Below, piece after piece: positions 9,438-21,939 of a DNA stretch of 64,000 nucleotides. This stretch comes from Cenococcum geophilum 1.58 (Eukaryota; Ascomycota; Dothideomycetes; Gloniales; Gloniaceae). Every line of letters begins with the position of its first letter. Within the stretch, counting starts at the first letter, position 1. The translations under genes were made by a program, and so were the position numbers. The notes under the pieces were generated by a model, which was given only the letters and a program-made list of their open reading frames with translations, was not told the origin of the DNA and ran no database searches. Where the stretch lies: the NCBI GenBank assembly GCA_001692895.1, contig KV748240.1:248001-312000 (forward strand), written 5' to 3'.

Positions 9438-12400
9438 TCACCCCCCTCTTTTAAAAAAGCCTGCCCTTAGGCTTTAGCCCCTCGTAGAGAAGAAAGAGAA
9501 AAGAAAAAAATTCTTATATCTGGCGCTTGATCGCGATGCTAGTTAACATAGGACTTATAGCAGTCCTACAGCTCCTGCTGCTATAAGGTATATTACTATA
9601 CCTAGTTAATATAGGGCAGGCAGCCGTCCTGCGGCTCCTGCTATAGCGAGGGGTCTATTGCTAGGAGCCCTCCGTTAGTTATTATTCCTCCTCCCTCCTC
9701 CTAGAACTCCAGTACCTCCTAGCTATACTCTCCCCCCTTTTATTATAGCGCGCCCTAAGCTATAAAAAAAGCCCCCCTAGTCCCCCTCTTAGAAAAGTAG
9801 GCGTAAAGGTTTAATAAGGGTGGGAGGGTTAGGGAGTTACTCGTATGCATATCGGCACAAGTTCTTGTTTATTTAGTAGCAGTACAATACTAGTGACGGG
9901 TTGTTCGGGTGGCAGTATAATGCTAGTAACGGGGTTATATTCTAGGGAGCAAAGCTCTACCTAGTTATATTTAGGTCGCAGGCGTATTAGCGCGATGGGT
10001 TATTAGGGTATAGTTCCGTAAGTATATCAGTATAGTGTCTTATTAGTGGTGGTTTGCAGGCGTATTGGCGCGGTGACTTGTTAGGATTATAGTAGTACGG
10101 TGCTAGTAATGGGCCGTATTTTAGGGAGTAAAGCTCTACCTTATATATAGGTGTTACCGTAGGCAGAGTAGTAAAAGTTAATTGGCTGTAGGCAGAGTAA
10201 TAAGGGTCGGCTAGCTACTAATAAAGCAGTAAGGGTTGGTCGGCTGTAGGTAGAGCAGTAAGGGTCTATTATAATAGTAGGTATATCGGCGCTATTATTT
10301 GGTTGGGTTTGCATTTGAATTATATTTAAGTATTATTTAAATTGCATTTGGGTCGCAGGCGGATTATAGGCGTAACGGTATAATTGGTCTATTGGTTAGA
10401 CTATAGGCATGGCAGTATAGTTGTTATTAGGTTATAATAGTAGGCGTATTAGCGCTATTATTGTCTAGTTAGTTAGCTGCAGGTAGAGCAGCAAGGTATT
10501 ATTTAGTTGGGTAGTAGTACGGTATTAGCATTAGGTAGTAATAGTAGGTTAAATATTTGGAGCTTAATCTATTAATTGACTAGTAAATCGCAGGCATATT
10601 GGTATAATTAGTCGGTTGGGTATATATTTAAATTACGTTTAGGTTATATTTAAATCGCATTTAAATCGCAGGCGTATTAGCGCAATTATTTAATTAATTG
10701 ACTATAGGTAGAGTAGCAAGGTATCGGTTCTTATAGTAGTGCGGTGCTAGCATTAGGTGGTAATAGTAGGTTAAGTATAGAGCTCGTCTATTAATAGGTC
10801 GTAGTTCTATAGGCGTATTAGCGCGAAGCTTATTAATTTGGGTAGTAGTACGGTGCTAGCGGCGGGGTCGTATTCTAAGGGGTAAAGCTCTCCCTTGTAT
10901 ACAGTTGTTACTATAGGTGGGGCAGTAGAAGTCGGTTGTAGACTATAGGCAGAGTAGTAATGGTCTATTGTAGTGCTGCAAGCGAGGTAGTAGAAGATGG
11001 TTTGCTGTAGGCGGAGTAGTAGAGGTTAAATTAGTATTAGCTGCAGGTAGAGCAGCTAGAGTTAATTATAGTGCTATAAGCAAGGTAGTAAGGTGTTAGT
11101 TAGCTGTAGGCGGAGTAGTAGGTGTTAATAGTAATACTATAGGTAGAGTAGCAGAAGGTTAATTAGGTTACTATAGGTAGAGTAGTAGATGGTCTATTAT
11201 AATAGCAGTACGGTATAAGCGTTAAGTGGTAATAGTCGGTTAAATATTCAGAGCTTGGTCTATTAGCTGGTTAATAGATTATAGGCGTAATAGCACAATT
11301 ATTAGTTAATAGATTACAGGCGTAACGGCGCGATTGTTGTCGTAGTAGTACGCAATAGTAGTTATATCGGTATAATTATCTCATTTATAGATTACGGGCG
11401 TATTAGCGTAATCGTTTGGTTGTTAGACTGTAGGCGTAGAGGCATAGTTGTTATTAGGTTGGCGTAGGGTATGTAGCCATCCTACTGCTGCGAGGGGTGT
11501 ATATCGCTAGGAGCCCTTTATAGTCGTTGTTCCTCTTAGAACTTTAGTACCTCCTTAGCTTTACTACTCCCTCCTTTAATATGGCGCGCCCTAAGCTATA
11601 GAAAAAAGAAATATAGCTTGTATGCGTATTAGCACGAGCTCTTGTCTATTTGGTAGTAGTACGGTGCTAGCGTCCAATAGTAGATAGTAGGTGTATCGGC
11701 GCTATTATTGGTTAATTAATCGTAGGTATAACGGCACGATTAGTTAATTAGTTTGCATTTAAATTGCGTTTGAATTGCATTTAGATTATAGGCGTAATGG
11801 CGCGATTATTATCTAGTTTGTTTAAATTGATTTTGTTATCGAAGCTTATACAGCTTAGTATTAACCTTATTATTGGAGTGTATAAATGCTTAAGGTAAAG
11901 CTTGTATAACTTAGTATTAACTATAGTCGTTCCTTAATATACGTAGCTTAGTGTTAGTTAAAAAGGATTACCGTAGGTAGAGAAGAAGACGATTAAATCG
12001 GTTAGGGAGGTAGTTGATCGTTAATAAACTTATACAGTTGTTGTTAAAGTCGTAGTTCGTGTCGTAGGTATATCAGCACGATAGTTAATCGGATTTGCAT
12101 TTGAATTGCGTTTAGGTTGCATTTAAATTGTATTTAGATTATAGGTGTAACGGCACGATCCATCTATTGGTTTCTTAAGGTCTACTGTTAATCGGTAGGT
12201 AGTTTAAGACGTTGTTGGTTATTTAAAGGTACGCTATAGAGTTGATAGGCGTATTCGAATACTTAGATTTAATTAAGGATATTGCTATAAGTAGCAGATA
12301 TTTAGGATTAATTAAGAACTTATAGGAATGCTATTGTGACTTAGCATATTAAATCGTTATTAGAGGTATTAAAAGAGGTATTAAGAGGGTATGTGTTAAT

Positions 12401-13136
12401 ATTTTAATTCTTGTTAGAGGGTTAAAGGTATTAAAGAAAAAGTACGCTTTAATATTTGAGTATAGTTGTATAAGGGTAAGCTGTTATATAGCGTTTAATT
12501 TAATAAGATACTATTAGAGAGCAGATTTGTATATTATTATTTAAGGAGGACTGCCGTTAAGTAGTAGGTAGTTTAAGGGTAGTTAATGAATGGTATTAAG
12601 AGCGTATATACTAAGGCGTATGTGTTAATATTTTAATTCTTATTAATAATTGGTAAGATATGCTTTTATAACAGTAGGCTATCTCATTTATAGAAGGTTG
12701 TATAAAAGGCTATTAAGAGAAATGCGTTAATAGTTTGTAAGAGGTTATAGAGATAAATAGGCTTATCTGTAGAGCTGTTGGAGAGTGCTATAAATTAAAA
12801 TAATTCTTCTAATCTGTTCTCCTAATTAAGAGTGCTATAAATTATTTAAATTCTCCCCTAGGTTCCTAGTACCCCTGTATATAGGATGTAGATATATTCG
12901 GCCGTAAGATTGAGGGACTACCTAGGTTAATAGTAAGGTTTGGGTTAATTATATATGGTAGTTATTAATAAGAACTTAATAGGTGTCTATAAGGGCGTTT
13001 ATAGATAAGTTGGAGAGTTATATCGTAGGTATATTGGCGCGATAGGTTATTGGGTTTAGAGTTTTAGGGTGGTAGTATAGTGCTAGTAAGTCCTTCCTAA
13101 TTAATTTCGTCTCTCCTTATATAGCTTAGTATTAAT
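9438..13136. repeat. non-coding interior of element A: interspersed short-motif arrays
   Basis: Three short motif families recur in irregular order: (i) AGGCGTATTAGCGCGA-like (near 9982, 10058, 10669, 10812, 11311, 11398, 11803, 12150, 13028), (ii) GTAGGCAGAGTAGTAAG-like (near 10154-10260, 10480, 10690, 10940-11200), and (iii) AGTAGTACGGTGCTAGC-like (near 9870, 10100, 10500, 10730, 10850, 11210, 11650). Units sit about 30-80 bp apart. The part from about 11830 to 13130 is less repetitive. No open frame is convincing on either strand. Confidence 0.7.
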
Positions 13137-13150
13137 TAGGGTGGTTATTA

Positions 13151-16100
13151 ATAATTCATTGCTTAACGTCCGATTTGGATCCCTACTGGGCCCACGCGGA
13201 CTACTCCTTATTTACATATGGGGAGAAAACTCTATTTAAGAAAAATGAGAAAACCCCGTAATCCATCTCCCCGCCTTTTGGGACTCGCCTGTTTTTAGTG
13301 CCTACGAGTCGCCTATAGTGCTCTACTACCTTACTGTTTAACCTCCTTGGGAACCACTACTGCCGTAACAAGCCTACGGACGCGCTAGTATCATAAACTT
13401 TTACTCTACTACTGTAGAGTTACTAGGGGGCACCTGCTGCTTGCCCCCTTGCCTTTTATTACTATTTCCCTTGTAACCCGGAACTAATTTAGCATATTTT
13501 AACTAATAAGCCACTAGGTGACCGCCTTAAGGCCTTTTTATATTAAGAGTAGTGTATTATAGTTCTTTATGCCAGCTACTAAGAGCATTGTTTTTTAATT
13601 AATGCGTAGGGGGCATAACAGTATTACGTGTTTTGGTGTCTGTCTTAGCTAGCTATATTCGCATCTTGGGCTACCTACTAGGATACTTACCCAGTAAAGC
13701 TAATCTTTTAGTCCTATTATTCCTGTTCTTAAGAGTGTTACTATTATATTTTCTGCCTTTATTAGGCCTTCTTGGAGCCCTTAGGTATTTACCCCCCATG
13801 GCGTTAACCATACTATGGCTTGGGTTTATCTTGCCTAAGTCAGCCTCTATACCTTTAACTCCTATTTACCTCTCTAGCGTTGGTCCAACCAGTATTACAT
13901 TACAGTAGATGGTTTCCCGGCGTTCTTACGTGTTCTACTTTAGCTCCTTTCTCTGTCTTACTATTATCTTTACTAACCTCTTACACGTTTCCCTTCCTCC
14001 TCTATATAGGCCTAGGCCCTAAAGCAGCACCATTCTTCTTCTACTTTCTTTACCTGTTTCTTTAATATCTCTTCCCTACTTTAGGGTTATTGGTTTATTC
14101 TCCTATGGGGTACCCTAGGGTCCCTCTATAGTTTACTTAGGCGTGTCTTAATATACTTTATAACATTAGAGTTACATTTATTTTACATTCTTTATATTAC
14201 AGCGGCTTTAATATATAACTATAGGGGGGGAATATTGGATTCCTTCTTAAGCAGTACTATAGCCGTTCGCTTATACCCGCCTATAATACTCTAGAGGCAG
14301 GCTGTTTAGACCTTTTAAAGTAGTTTAAGGAGTAATTTTAAGGGGCCCTTCTCAGTTTCTCTAATGGCCTAGATACTGAATCCATATATCATGGTTGGCC
14401 GAACGACTGCTGTATATAGTAGGCGTGACCTCTAGAAGTATGGACCCTATATAGAATTAACAATCCTAGATAAAGCGATAAACTATGCTTGGCCTTTATG
14501 GGCCGCTTACGCCGCATATGCGCTCTATCGGAGCTTACTGTCTACTTATACTCCTAATACCCTTAGGCCCTAAACTAGTTAACCCCCAAAGCCTTAGATG
14601 TGAATTGTATGCTAGAGATCTGTAAATTAGTTGCGTTTTCTTATGAAATAGATTAGCTAGTATTTCTCTAATAAGAATTGGACTCTATAACGTTTTGCCC
14701 ACTCTATATAAGTGTTATAGGCTTTCTCTAGTATTCTACAGTTCTTTGCGGCTGTTAGCCCATATATAATTAGGTTTATATTATCAACAAAGCCTATCCC
14801 CTAGGTCGCCCCTTTTTTAAAGGAGTTAAGCAGGTTACTTATAAAGAAAAGGAAGAGTATAGGCGAGAGGGGTAATCCTTATAGTATTCCTGTTGCAACT
14901 ACAATAGGGGGGCTCTGGTATCCGCTAAAGACCAGTAATGTTTCTTTCTGGCCTATAAACCCTTAGATAAATTATATAATCCATTCTAAGAAGCCCTTTA
15001 CCCTAAGGATATACAGGAGACGCTCGTGGGGTATATTATTATAGGCACCACTAATGTCTAGGCTAAGCATTAATACTACAAAGTCCTTTCGTATCGCCCA
15101 TGTAGATTTAATGGTGGCAGCGAGTAGCGTAAGTGCTAATAGTGTTAAGCGGTTCTTTCTTGCCCCTATTTAGCTTTATAGTAGTAGGGCGTATTCCTCT
15201 ACTATATCTACTATGCGTTCCACTATTACCCTTTCTAAGATCTTACTAAGGGTGTTTTCTAAGGCAATAGGGCGGTAGCTTCCTAGGATTAAGTAATCTG
15301 CTTTGCCTTCTTTTTATAGAACAACTGTTGTTATAGATCTTCTAAGTTGCGGGTAGTAGCCTATAGCAAAGCATACTTTGGCTATATCTACAAGCTAAGG
15401 TGCTATAAATAGCCTATAGGTTTTTAGGGCCTTATTTAGAATCCTATCTAGTCCTAGTACTATATTGTTTAAAAGGCGGCTAATAGTTCTAGCCATTTCC
15501 TCTATTGTTATGTTGCTGTTAACCTATAGGCGAGTCACCAGTGTTTCGCCCGTAATATTACTAAGGTCTGCTAGAGCTGGTTAGGGGAAGAACCTTTCTA
15601 TAAGGATCTTTGCCTTCTTATCGTTATTATTTATAGCCTATAATTCTCCTGCTCTTCGTAGGGGTAGTAGGTATAGGTTTTCTACTAGGCGCCCTACCTT
15701 TTTCTTTGCCTATTTTGCTATATCCTAAAGGCCCTTATTATAGGGGAGGCTTGGGTTAGAAGTATGCTCGTTTATAAACCGTCTTTAGTTATTCCTTACT
15801 TTTTTTTTTAGGGTATTCTTTAGCTGGTTTCTTATGTCTTTATATTATCTCTCGTCTTTAGGGTCATGGCTACTTATATATTTCCTTTTTACTTATTATT
15901 AGCTGGTAACTAGAACTGCGCATTATATAGACCATGTATATTACGCGTAGGGACCCGGTTTTAAAATCGGGTAGTGCTCTTTTAGCCTATTTTTAATTGC
16001 TGCCTAGATCCTTTCTAGTCTTTGGTTAATTTTCTTGGGGGTAGTTAATAGGCCTCGCTTGTTTAGTATTGGGTGGATTTCTTCTAGGTCTTAGAGTTAT

Positions 16101-18739
16101 TGTTTAACTATATTAAGGAAACTATCTATCTTAAGCTTCCTTATTATGTATCTTTTTCTATTTAGTTACGCTTTAGTATTTAGGTCTAGCTATATCTGAA
16201 TAGGGATATAGTTTAGGGTAAGTGCCTATTCTTCTTTAGGGTTATACCTTTTAAGTCTCTAGTATAGGCCTTCGTCTATAAATATAAGGTCAATTATACT
16301 TCTGGCGGTACCTTATTGCCATATAATTACTCCTAGGGGGGTGGCTAGCTTAAGGCCCTAGATATCTATAGCTTTTAGTAGGCACTTTAACTATTAGTCT
16401 ATAGTAATATAGATGCCCCCCTACCACGGGTGGTAGAGGTTTATATCTCCTAATAGGATAGACTCTGTACCTTTGGTTTCTAGTAAGCTTATTGCCGATA
16501 TAATATTCTCTATTTATGGGACCCCTTCGACCCTAAGGTTATATATATTAATAATTTATACCGGTCCCCTATATATTTAAATTATTATAACTGTAATGTC
16601 TAGGTTAACTGCCTGCTATAACTATAAGGATAGGCTAATAGCCTTACTAATTATAAAGCATACATGTGTAGCTGCTTTTAGTTTGTATAGGAGCTGGAAT
16701 CCTTAGGGGTAGTATATTAATTATATGAAGGTATTATAATATGGCTCTTGTATAGTAAGGATATAGTATTTCTCTAGGTCTAAACTGTCTAGTAGGGGCC
16801 TTACGAGGCGGTGGTTTATATTGCCGTAGTTATACTATATAATGGATAGGTAGTAGACCCCCAGCAAGGGTCCTTTAACTTTTCTTTATTCCTTACTTCT
16901 TCTATTTCCACTTTCTCTAGGATATTCGGAGCTTCTATCTCTTATATCTACACCCTAGTTACTACTCATTTTATATAGAGCTTTCTATTCCCGTGTCTTA
17001 TATTCCTATTAGCGCTTCTATATCTAAATCTATTATTATTACCGGTTCTTCCCCTATTCTTACTAGTTAGCTATATACCCTTTATAGGTTGGCTGCAAAT
17101 GTTATATTTGCCGCATTAAGTCTAATTCTTAATTATCCTGGTCTTGAGCCTGCTGTTACTATCTATAGGGGTCTTCCTACGGGGCGTCCTCTCCCTTATA
17201 TCCCCTATGACCCTTATATCCCTGATCGGTCTAGTAATGTCGCGTGGCGTTGCTTCTGGCCTGTTAAGGCTTGGGATGGCTGGCCTAGCCCTCTAGTATT
17301 AAAGGTAGGAAACGCTAGGAAAGTACCTGCGTCCCCCTGGCTTATTGCCTGTTGTTTCCATTTATATAACCTAGTATGCAGTTATTCCCGCAGCTATTAA
17401 GCCCTTGCCTTCCGTCTCCTGTATTTAATATAGTCTTCTCTCTTTTACGCCTTATGTGTGCTTTGGTGGCAGTTCGCGCATTTTGTTTAGTCTTGATTTA
17501 AGTAATATCTTATATTATAGGGGCCTGTATAGTGGCCGTAGCACACCTGTGCTGCGTATATAGATTAGGTATGTCCCCATTATATATAACGATAGTATTA
17601 TTTTAGGCGTAGTCTATAGTTATAGAGCCTTGTGTTATATATAAGGCCATTTATAATTATTCCTTTTTAGATAAGGAGTTTTTGCATTCCTAGTATATGT
17701 GTACTGATGATAAGGGAGCCATACGTTTATCCGGCGTCTCCCTAGCNAGTCTNTAGNNACCCTTATGTCCTCTTATTATTTTNATTATATNCTTAGTTTG
17801 CATTTTCCTATTAAAGCTATTAAATTTAGGTGATTTCGAGTCCTAGTATAAGGCGTTCTATTTATCTTACTATCTCCTATATAATTGCTGTGTTGTCCGC
17901 CTAGCGTCCCTTTTCTACCCTAAGGCTTATAGAAACCGCTAGAACTTCAACTAGGTAATCCTTACGGAGTACTTTTATGCTAATACATTCTCCTAGCCTA
18001 TCCCCTGCCCTTATAGCTCGTTCCTTTACCTATTAGTCCTTTAGGGTGACTCTAATGTCTCCGCTCTTAAGGTATTGGACTGTAATAGCGTTATAAACCT
18101 CTTTGCGTATCTTTATAAGGACTTCTATTTCTAATTGTCCCCTAAGCCCCTCTGCTTATTCTGTGTTTAGTTATATTATAATTATATACCCGGTTATTAA
18201 CTTAAGGGGGGTGGGTTCCCTATGCTGTGAAAGCGCAGCTACGGCGGCCTAGGTGCGGTTTGCCGGTAAGGGGGGGTTATACTTGTTTTTAATTTTGCTT
18301 AGCCGTTAGAGGATTTAATTAAGGGTTTACTAGAGGGGCGCCTAAGGTTCGCTAGACTGGCGGAGCTATTCTGCTAGCTGCATTAGTTCGTTATAGCTAA
18401 CGGTTACTCCCCCACAATTCTGGATATTAGACGCGTCCAATAGGCTTTATATTTTGTTAGATGCCTTCTTAATAGAGGTATTTCCGCTTTATAGTGTGGT
18501 ATTCGCCCGTCTTTATTATGGAGGGCCATTGCTAGGCGTAGTTCTAGCGGTCGCGCGCAAGTGCGAGCCACCGTCGTTTGACGTGTGCCTCCCCTACGAT
18601 GCATGCATCTCAGGGGGATTCTCTGGGTGTTTTTTAGGGTTCTTTTGGTTGGTTTTGGTCTTTTTGGGCTAGGTGCAGCAAGAGCTCCTTTAGTGGGTAG
18701 CTAAGTTATATAGCTAGTTATTTGCGATGTATATAAGTC
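13151..18739 (-). mobile_element. Tad1-like non-LTR retrotransposon (LINE), RIP-inactivated
   Basis: Exact 14-bp duplications TAGGGTGGTTATTA at 13137-13150 and 18740-18753 bound it. Reading the minus strand from right to left gives a degenerate ORF1 with Cys-His zinc-knuckle remnants near 17560-17440. An AP-type endonuclease follows, with ILLGDINLYHPWWGG near 16450-16390. Next is a reverse transcriptase (SLDISGAYNNIPHERLLYIL near 15070-15000; PLSPILFLFFISNLLNSF near 14860-14810; GFVDNINLI near 14790-14765, where the catalytic Asp pair has become Asp-Asn). Stops interrupt all domains. The 3' end (left) has no obvious poly-A. At 5.6 kb it is near full length. A few N bases occur at 17746-17791. 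Confidence 0.88.
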
Positions 18740-18753
18740 TAGGGTGGTTATTA

Positions 18754-19342
18754 CAGCGTAGTTTATACTAGAGAATACGGGTAGAATTTATTCTAGAGGA
18801 TTTTGCGGATAATATATACCTACCGCCTAATAGCACGGCGCGGGTTATAAGTTAGCTTGTTTTGGCCGTTGGCCCGAACCTAATATATACTAGAGGACTT
18901 CGCGGATAATATATACCTACCGCCTAATAGTATAGCTTAGGTTATATCTTGGCTTATCTTAGCCAATACTACAGGATTAGTACTAGGCTTAGTAATAGGA
19001 TTACTATATTATTCTCCGTAGTACTAGGCTAAGTCTTAACTAAGGTCATCTCTATAGCTTGTATAACTCCGTATTAGTCAAAAAGGTTAGGGGGGTAAGA
19101 TATTCTTACCTTTCTAGGTAGTTGTCCTTATCTATAGGAGACCTTCTAGCTGCTTAAATACCGGCTCCTAGTATTAATAATAGCGACTTAACGCGTCGAC
19201 AACGCGCAGCTAGGGGTGTTTGACGCGTGTCCCCTTAGAACACGCGAAACGGGGGTAGGAGATTATTTAGGCCTTCCCAGGTGAGGTAAAGAGGGAGCTC
19301 TAAACAAATAAAGTCCCCCCTAGGTAGGTAAGCTTAGTATAA
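18754..19342. other. 5' untranslated/leader part of element A
   Basis: This lies between the LINE duplication and the right LTR of A. It includes a roughly 60-bp direct repeat: GAGGATTTTGCGGATAATAT at about 18796 recurs as GAGGACTTCGCGGATAATAT at about 18892, each followed by ATACCTACCGCCTAATAG. No coding sequence is recognised. A tRNA primer-binding site next to the LTR is not evident, perhaps because of mutation. Confidence 0.6.
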
Positions 19343-19529
19343 TGTTACGGCTTGTATAAATGCCTCTAAACCGAAGCTTATAGAATGCTATATTATAAAG
19401 ATACTAAGCTAAGGAGCAGAAGAAGGTCAAGGAAAGGATACGTCTATATACACGAGCTAAGTCTCTAAGCGAGCCCCTAACTAGGCTGCATGTAGACGTC
19501 GCATAGGGCGGTGCCCTAGCGCCGTTACA
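19343..19529 (-). repeat. right LTR of element A (187 bp; the 5' LTR in element orientation)
   Basis: It starts TGTTACGGCTTG and ends GCGCCGTTACA, followed by the duplication CGCAA. It is collinear with the left LTR without indels. Confidence 0.92.
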
Positions 19530-19534
19530 CGCAA

Positions 19535-21530
19535 GAGAAGTAGGATAGTAAACTACTTTAGCACTTAATAAAGGCAAAAGGCTACAGGCTTAAGATTCTT
19601 AAGATAAGATAAGAGACGACTAAGATTCTTAAGACGAGATAAGGCAAGCTTAAGGACCTATAATGGACGATAACTAATAGAGTAGAGTAACGGCTTAGTT
19701 TAAAGATATATAAATAAGCTTAGGACGAAGTTTCCTAAAGGTATAAGATTCTTAAAGTAAGATAAGTAAGATTTAAGACTCTTAAGATAAGATAAGAATA
19801 CTAAGTAAGCCTAGTTAGACTAAGGCTAGAGCTAAGCTTAAGTTAGAAGTAAGCTTAGGATTAAAGAATCTAAGGGGCTAAGAATTTGGGGTATAAATTA
19901 GGATACCTATAGGTAAGAGGCAAGGAGCTTCTTTATAGATTAGAGAATCTGTAATATAAACAGTAATTAGACTAGGAGATAGATATATAAACCTAGAGGA
20001 CTTATTAGTAGAATATAGTGTTCGAACTAAAGATTGAAAAGTTAATACTAAGATTAAGAAGTAAGAAGACTTTAAGAATCTGTCAGTAAGACGTAAACTA
20101 AGAGAAACTATAGAAGAATTTAGGTAAAGAATTATTATATAGTAAGAATAGAAACTAGATAAGAAATCTAGTATATTAGGATGTATAAAGGATAGAGCGC
20201 TAGTATAAAGAATTACTAATAGGCCTAGGGTAGGCATACTAAGAGCTAAGTGGCTTACTAAACTGGAAGATAAAGAGGATCTAGGAATTCCTACTAGGTT
20301 TAAGGAATAATATATAAAGGGCTATTATAATATAGTAATAAAAAAATACTTCTTTACGGATAAGCCGTATATACTCTAATAGCTATACTAAAAGTGGTAT
20401 AGGCAGTGATATAACGACAAGTAGGAAGATTTCTATATATAGTTAGACGAAAAAGTTATCTAAGACCACCTAATTATAGAGAAGGCTATAACTTATATTA
20501 AAGGAGCCTTAATTATAACGTTAAAGGATTTAGAGGAACGATTAGAGGACTAAAGAAGTGAAAGATGTATCTTAGTACCTGTAAATGAAGTTATAACGTT
20601 TAGATTAGTATAATAAAGGTTTAAACTTAAGGACGAAGATAAGTTAAGAGTTAATCTAAAGTACCTAGCGCACTATACGTTATTATGGATTGCGTATATA
20701 GATAATATATATAAAATACACAAGAATCCAAAGGAAAAGAATTAGAAATACCCTATAAGGATATATTAGATAATAGATAAGTAATAATATAGGAATGCTA
20801 AGTATATATACGGCTAGCATTTAGTAAAAGTTTAGGAGTTAGGCAACTTAATACTTTAACTAGAAAGATTTCTTATAGAAGAATGCTTAGATGGATAATA
20901 GTGGTAGAAATGCCTAGAGAATACGTATTTATAGTATATTAAAAACAAAAAGCGAACTAGATATTAGCTAAAAAGTAAGCCAAGTATATAAGGGTTAAGC
21001 AGCTAATAGTTGGGAAAAGTGGAGGCCTATAGGACTAGAGGGAGCCAGTAGTAGAGCCTTAGACCCTTAAAGGAATTTAAGGACAACACCTAAATTTATA
21101 AGTTAAATGGTAAGATTAGTAGTTTAAAGCGCTAATAGATAGTAGAGTAATATAAAACCATATTTTACTAGCAGTAGTTAAAAGAATAGGATTACCTTAC
21201 AAATAGAAGGAGCAACCTTACCTATTAGTTACGATTTTAGGAGATCTAATAGCCTATAGAGGAGGGATTATTAATCTTAAAATAGGACCTATTTAAATAA
21301 CCATTAAAGGAAGATAAATTAAGATATCTTTTAATATCCTACTATTAAAATGGGATAAGGTAGTATTAGGGATACCTTAGTTATAGGAATACAATCTAAG
21401 GATTAATTAGATTATAGGTTAGGTTAATATTAAAGATACTTAACGCCGCAAAATGCGATAATAAGCTAAGATAGTATAGTACTAAGTTGGAGCGATATAC
21501 GAAGAGACTAAGCGAGGCTTAAGTTATATA
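19535..21530 (+). pseudogene. gag-pol linker and protease remnant of element C
   Basis: Coding resumes after element A. From about 20250 a Gag/Pol linker frame is readable through many stops. At about 21110-21430 an aspartic (retropepsin-like) protease is recognisable: the frame reads SLKALIDSR where the active-site Asp-Ser-Gly is expected, so the catalytic Gly codon GGA has become AGA, a G-to-A change. Between 19570 and 19800 a short AAGATTCTTAAG-type unit recurs five or more times. Element B interrupts directly downstream at 21531-21535. Confidence 0.7.
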
Positions 21531-21535
21531 CTAAA

Positions 21536-21895
21536 TGTCACGGAGTGAGCATAAGTGGTGATAATATATAACGAAGTAGATATTATTAAGCTATATACAT
21601 AAACTGTGTAATAAGGTTAAGACGTTACGTAAGGAGAGAAGGTAGGAGATTGGGAAGAAAGGGCATATATTGTTGACTTGGTTGCTTAGTTAATACGTAC
21701 ATAGGGCAGAATAGGGTTTAGGTTGTAGTCCTGGCAGAACTTGGCAGAATTTAGTAGAACTTAGCAGAATATAGCAGAATGCCGTAGATTGCCGCTAGAT
21801 TGCCGTCAGATTGCTATTTTATAGTTGGTCTTTAATTGCTAAGTTGGTGGAAATAGGTGGACGTGTATAAGGTGTTACGGGGGTGTCCCGTGACA
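21536..21895 (-). repeat. left LTR of element B (3' LTR in element orientation)
   Basis: It starts TGTCACGG and ends CCCGTGACA. At about 21735-21820 it carries an internal array of roughly 11-bp units (TTGGCAGAAC/T variants, then ATTGCCG variants). Confidence 0.92.
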
Positions 21896-21939
21896 GTACC
21901 CCCCCTTTAAACTTGAGCTTTTATAAGGTGGGGCTGTGG

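Larger units (their letters stand above)
9251..19529 (-). mobile_element. element A: large non-autonomous LTR retrotransposon (LARD-like), carrying a nested LINE
   Basis: It has 187-bp LTRs at 9251-9437 and 19343-19529 and a 5-bp duplication CGCAA (9246-9250 and 19530-19534). A pyrimidine run (CACCCCCCTCTTTT) immediately right of the left LTR is the complement of a polypurine tract, giving minus orientation. After removing the LINE about 4.7 kb remains. I find no gag or pol in it, only short degenerate repeats. A long non-coding interior between intact LTRs is what defines a large retrotransposon derivative. Its LTR termini match those of B and C (TGTTACGG...CCGTTACA), so a Gypsy element probably mobilised it. 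Confidence 0.88.

Noticed and set aside
9438-13136. CRISPR-like spacing of short repeats in element A
   Set aside because: Repeats are degenerate, variable in spacing and inside a eukaryotic LTR element; no spacers of constant length and no cas genes.
13633-14065. Two plus-strand ORFs rich in Leu that look like membrane proteins
   Set aside because: They lie antisense in the RIP-mutated 3' part of the LINE, where AT-rich codons give spurious Leu-rich hydrophobic frames.
17089-17400. 103-codon plus-strand ORF
   Set aside because: Antisense to the LINE ORF1; no motif, and neighbouring minus-strand zinc-knuckle remnants explain the region.
19878-20237. 119-codon minus-strand ORF with many hydrophobic residues
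   Set aside because: Antisense to the gag-pol linker of element C; low-complexity AT-rich composition.
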